The notes under the pieces: model-generated
Told to the model about the DNA's origin: nothing
The model's database searches: none
Seen by the model: the letters and a program-made list of their open reading frames with translations, nothing else
NCBI RefSeq assembly: GCF_000485595.1
Contig: NW_014577095.1
Span: 493,799 to 557,798 of the forward strand
Direction: 5' to 3'
DNA: 64,000 bases
Origin: Priapulus caudatus
Lineage: Eukaryota > Priapulida > Priapulimorpha > Priapulimorphida > Priapulidae
Shown: in pieces, positions 60,901 through 64,000 of the stretch
Layout of the letters: each line of letters begins with the position of its first letter
Numbering within the stretch: position 1 is the first letter of the stretch
Position numbers and translations under genes: made by a program

Positions 60901-61677
60901 TGAGCAGCCTTTATGACAACTGTCTGCTTGCCACCTCAGACGTGGGAAGCATGTTTTGTCAATCACAACAGGTACGACCTCTTGTAGACAGGATGAGCGC
61001 ATGCAGGAAATCCTGGCAGTGATACTTTACCCGCATATCTCTGTACAATATTTATAGAGTGCACTCGACACAGACGATTTTTCTACTCCATCGGCTGTAG
61101 GATTAACTACGCCCATAGCAACGCCCAGCAGACACAGTGTATACACATAGTTATAAAAAGCATTTTAAAATACTACTGTCACAAAGTAATACGTGGTACA
61201 ACATGGACACAATAATACACAGTATTAGTTATTATATTTGTAAACAATGTGTTTTGGTAGGAGGAATTGCTCCTGCAGCCGGTGGCGTAGTTGTCCCGGT
61301 GCCAGACACAACAGACAGCTCCATTAATCATATTCGCTCGATCGGCTGTATAGTAGGACAGAGTCTATTTTAATCACACGCCGTGATGTCACAGCATTCT
61401 GGTTACATTTACGATGACAGGTGGACTAACCTCGTAGCGCCAGTAACCAGCGATCTCTGAATAACTTCTAATTCTGCAATAATAACACGTGCTGCCAACA
61501 ACATCAACAACTTCGTCTGTAAGAAAACATTTGAATACTAACCGTTGTAGGAACGTGTCCCAGTGAGTCGTCTCCGTTGTCGTTCGTCATCGAACACAGT
61601 ATACCAGCTACGTAGCGTGAGGTGAGTTCGCCCGTGTTATACCCAGTGTCACTGTTTCCTGCGCCCTGTGTGAACAT
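57465..61677 (-). CDS. kay: Fos/kayak bZIP transcription factor, two alternative first exons
   Basis: This AP-1 subunit dimerises with Jun and binds TGA(C/G)TCA or CRE sites. The common exons encode an N-terminal [14 protein letters not shown] block, a GRRVKYEA lead-in, the basic region [20 protein letters not shown] with RKRR, and a leucine zipper running across the exon 3/4 junction ([20 protein letters not shown], then [14 protein letters not shown]). The Ser/Thr-rich tail ends SPTLVSL, like the SPTLLAL end of vertebrate Fos. Two first exons (61543-61677 and 59928-60119) both have an ATG, good GT donors and phase 0 into the common exon at 59740. They predict proteins of about 334 and 353 residues differing only at the N terminus. 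This mirrors the multi-promoter organisation of Drosophila kayak. Confidence 0.95.
58622..58950. repeat. Dispersed-repeat fragment with duplicated 104-bp 3' part, in the kayak intron
   Basis: The sequence CCGCCAAGG..GGAGGTTATGTTTTCAC leads into AAATTTTCAGGATA(G/T)GTCA, repeated with a 104-bp period at 58742 and 58846. Each copy ends in TTTTGGTGGTGATCC(G/A)(A/G)ATCC and an (ATTA)n run. The simple-repeat tail suggests the 3' end of a SINE or LINE-like element, but the family is not identified here. Confidence 0.6.
59032..59139 (-). CDS. kay: kayak exon 3, DNA-binding basic region
   Basis: Acceptor TTTTTGTAG, donor GTACGTTT; 36 codons covering the basic region and first zipper turns. Intron position at LLM|ETD is within the zipper. 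Confidence 0.95.
59444..59740 (-). CDS. kay: kayak common exon 2
   Basis: Acceptor CCCCACAG, donor GTAAGTAT. Codes [20 protein letters not shown] and on to [11 protein letters not shown].. with the final codon GCT at the junction. Confidence 0.92.
59928..60119 (-). CDS. kay: kayak proximal first exon
   Basis: ATG at 60119 starts [13 protein letters not shown]; 64 codons rich in Tyr and Pro, ending DRFYARTA before donor GTAGGTTG. Only 187 bp separate it from the common exon. Confidence 0.75.
61543..61677 (-). CDS. kay: kayak distal first exon
   Basis: ATG at 61677 starts [18 protein letters not shown]; 45 codons, ending VPTT before donor GTTAGTAT. The phase-0 junction is identical to that of the proximal exon. 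The frame is also open upstream of the ATG, but without another ATG. Confidence 0.75.
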
Positions 61678-61816
61678 GCCTCGGTCAAGAACCGTCGTTG
61701 GCACACTACCTTGCGGTGATATGATTCGTGAAACTTCCGGATTTTCGCGCTTTGCAGGTGATTCAGTCGTCTCGATGATTCACCCCGTTCTGCTGGGATA
61801 TCCCTCTGTCTCCTGG

Positions 61817-61898
61817 TATATAAAAGCCTTTCAGATGATGTCAGCTGCTATTTTTAGTTCGTGATTCAACGAAATAGTGGTCACGTGGTGTGACGTCA
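61817..61898 (-). promoter_or_regulatory. kayak distal promoter candidate (CRE, E-box, MEF2-like, TATA-like)
   Basis: Within 82 bp lie a TATATAAAAG-type AT box (61817-61826), a CRE-like TGATGTCA (61836-61843), a MEF2-consensus CTATTTTTAG (61848-61857), the E-box CACGTG (61882-61887) and a perfect CRE TGACGTCA (61891-61898). The cluster is 140-220 bp upstream of the distal first-exon ATG. CRE and MADS-box sites are well known at immediate-early fos promoters. The AT box reads TATATAAAAG on the plus strand, but its TATATA core is symmetric. Confidence 0.5.
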
Positions 61899-61904
61899 CT
61901 GTGT

Positions 61905-63055
61905 TGATGCGGTGACGTTTCGGATAAACAACGATCTCGGCCGCTGATTTGTCAGTCGATTACCGATACATCAGCGACACCGCGTGAGCAAAGGTCAAAA
62001 CTATTCTAGGAAAGCTGCTTCTCTCAGCTTCTCGGAAGCAACGAAAATCAATATACACACAAATGGCCATCGATTTACACTAAAATAACGAGAACATTGT
62101 TGGCAACAACTTGGCAAGCTGCAAAATAATTGCGCATTAGAGTACAATACGTCGTGTAAATAAATTTAGTGTAGTTAAGAACAGTTTATATCACATTTTC
62201 ATTTGGGGAAATTATTTTACAAACAACATTAATAATTTAATAACATTAACAAATTGGCTACAAACTGGTAAACCCCATATGCAGTAGTTTTTATAAATAT
62301 CATGTTTACGTTAGCTTTTAGTTGGACGTTTTTCGTCTGGTTGGTACGCAAATAGACTTTTTGCTTATTTTGGTTGCAAACAGAAATAGATTCATCCCAA
62401 AATAGATTGAACTGGGGATGCAGCAGAGTCGCACGTCAGCCCAGTCGATAGTGCGTAGTGTGGGGAGACTTCTTCACAGCTCATATAGTTCCATCGAGAT
62501 ATGAGATATATAAACTAATAAACAACGTTCATGAATAGAGGCACGGTTGTAAGATTGTTGAATAAAAACCATATTGGCAACCTCACACAACCTATTGCCA
62601 TTTTACACATGACAAAATATTGTGAATGGTCTGTAATAAATTGCGCGTTACTTATAAACAATTTTTCTAACATAATTCGCTAAATGTCACTTGAGTTTAT
62701 CTGACAAGTATTCTCAATGATATTGGAAGCAGGTTTAAGTGATCTCATATATCTACTCCTGATAAAACGGATGTGACGTGATAATAGTGTAGTGAATATG
62801 CTAGCAACAACATTAGATAAAATGCAGAACCATTCTTCATATTGTCTAACAAAATTTAATGAGTAATATAGATTTGCATTTTGAAATTAGATCACAATAG
62901 TATGCTTTGCAGTGATGTGGCCAAGTCTCTGCACAGAGCCATTCATACATATTCTCCAAAATGAAGATTTGGTACATAGAAAAACACGCTGTTGCATAGC
63001 AAGGCACACTGCGACTTGAATACTACCATGATGATAAAAATACACTACATATGTA
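61905..63055. other. Spacer between kayak and paraplegin
   Basis: AT-rich sequence with no recognised gene; the part beyond the kayak promoter separates the two genes. Confidence 0.5.
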
Positions 63056-63059
63056 ACAG

Positions 63060-63065
63060 TTTATT
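63060..63065 (-). terminator. Poly(A) signal for the paraplegin gene
   Basis: AATAAA on the minus strand 241 bp past the stop codon. A second AATAAA lies at 63210-63215, 91 bp past the stop, so either or both may be used. Confidence 0.5.
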
Positions 63066-63305
63066 AATATTTACAATTTGTATTCATATAATACACACAT
63101 TTGGATGCAGAAAATCTATTACTCTTCTATAGCAGCAAGCAAGAAATTGTTATACATTGCAGACCATCACAATTACACGTGTTGTCTATAACTCGTTGTC
63201 TACAACTCTTTTATTATTCCACATGGAAATTGAAATTCTAAAACGAGAAGACTGAGCACACACACCAGTCTTCCTCGATCTCATCATTTTGTAGCATTAA
63301 CCTCA

Positions 63306-63507
63306 TCAGATTTTCCCATTGTTGTCGTCAGCTGGCTTATTTGGCAATGGCCCCATCGTGACTGGTTCCTCTGATGGTGCCATCGTCAATGGATCCATAA
63401 TTTTTCTCTTGTGGCCAAAAGGTGGCGGTCCGATCAGGTCGACCATGTCATCATAATTAATTACCTCACGTTTCATTAGCGAGTCTGCAATCAACTGCAG
63501 CTTGTGC
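63306..63507 (-). CDS. SPG7: paraplegin terminal exon
   Basis: Acceptor TTCCACAG completes the split Arg codon; codes HKLQLIADSLMKREVINYDD and on to the TGA at 63306-63308. Confidence 0.88.
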
Positions 63508-63927
63508 CTGTGGAAGAAGATAGAGTTGCATACCAATATCAGACTTCCAGACAGTTTCATTACAAAGCTTAATTGTTTTGTTATAAATATCGCATACTTA
63601 CACATAGTAGCAATATACGTAGTAAGATGTATACCCTCTCCCTAAACATTCACCTTGACATTCGTGGCCACTCATAGGAAATTAAGTATCACAGTTTCTA
63701 CCTGTTTGCTCGGATGATGGCTTCGGTGTGTAGGAATGCGCGTGCGACGATCGCGTGGGCTTCATGGTCGATGATGTTTGACAGCTGCTTGCTAAACGGC
63801 TTCTTGCCGACGGCAGAGTTAGTGTCCTCGGCCGGGAACGAGAGCAGTCCGACGCGCTCGCTCATGCCAAACTGCTGGATCTGTGCATACGCAATCTTTG
63901 TCACCTTGCCGAGGTCGTCGCTCGCAC
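63306..63927 (-). CDS. SPG7: Paraplegin (SPG7), C-terminal part, two exons in window
   Basis: Paraplegin is an AAA+ metalloprotease (peptidase family M41) of the mitochondrial inner membrane. It forms the m-AAA protease with AFG3L2-type subunits for protein quality control. Only the end of the M41 domain is present: ASDDLGKVTKIAYAQIQQFG, then KPFSKQLSNIIDHEAHAIV, then the terminal REVINYDDMVDLIGPPPFGH and a poorly conserved tail ending NNGKI. The IDHEA and IGPPP segments favour paraplegin over AFG3L2. The AAA module and the HExxH zinc site lie upstream, beyond the window. Confidence 0.88.
63702..63927 (-). CDS. SPG7: paraplegin penultimate exon
   Basis: Acceptor TTTTTCAG, donor GTAGAAAC. Begins within a Gly codon and ends with two bases of an Arg codon. 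Confidence 0.88.
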
Positions 63928-64000
63928 CTGAAAAATGAATGCTTCGATTAACGCAACAAACTTTAATTGACAACGGGAATCTGGTTGTACACGCACGCGG

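Noticed and set aside
61678-61704. Start of the kayak distal exon at 61704
   Set aside because: That codon is GTG; the first in-frame ATG is at 61677.

Overview
The window is animal nuclear DNA. Four conserved bilaterian genes are present, all on the minus strand and most split by canonical GT-AG introns: the large second-type exon of a Na+/Ca2+ exchanger (NCX/SLC8), a complete nine-exon alpha-SNAP, a complete Fos/kayak bZIP gene with two alternative first exons, and the last two exons of paraplegin (SPG7). Intron density, abundant simple repeats and many miniature inverted-repeat elements fit an invertebrate such as a lophotrochozoan, but no feature fixes the phylum. Three short N runs, and repeat copies that differ mostly by single-base indels, point to a long-read assembly that is poorly polished in its repeats.

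Layout. Positions 1-26.3 kb contain no recognisable conserved exon. They hold a ~0.95 kb repeat present twice (1-925 and 3478-4480), several small inverted-repeat elements (4.9, 5.7, 8.7, 15.3 and 17.3 kb), and long micro- and minisatellites, chiefly a 2.4-kb array of a 14-bp unit at 9.8-12.2 kb. The NCX exon at 26.67-28.40 kb ends in a good splice donor facing this region and no later NCX exon is seen, so most of it is probably one very long NCX intron. From 28.4 to 42.9 kb there are no clear genes: a 23-bp minisatellite (30.85-32.8 kb), a segment duplicated on either side of a gap (33.7-36.2 kb) that carries a hAT-like element with a perfect 8-bp target-site duplication, and unannotated single-copy DNA. 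A decayed Gypsy-type retroelement (42.9-45.84 kb, plus strand) lies tail to tail with alpha-SNAP (46.25-53.07 kb). After a CA-repeat gap and AT-rich spacer comes kayak (57.47-61.68 kb), then the 3' end of paraplegin (63.3-63.93 kb), which continues beyond the window.

The genes do not form a pathway: NCX extrudes Ca2+ at the plasma membrane, alpha-SNAP recruits NSF to disassemble SNAREs, Fos/kayak is an AP-1 subunit, and paraplegin is a subunit of the mitochondrial inner-membrane m-AAA protease. The less ordinary content is the set of non-autonomous palindromic elements, several with readable target-site duplications and some sharing termini across loci, and the two-promoter kayak gene, whose distal first exon lies below a cluster of CRE, E-box, MEF2-like and TATA-like sites.
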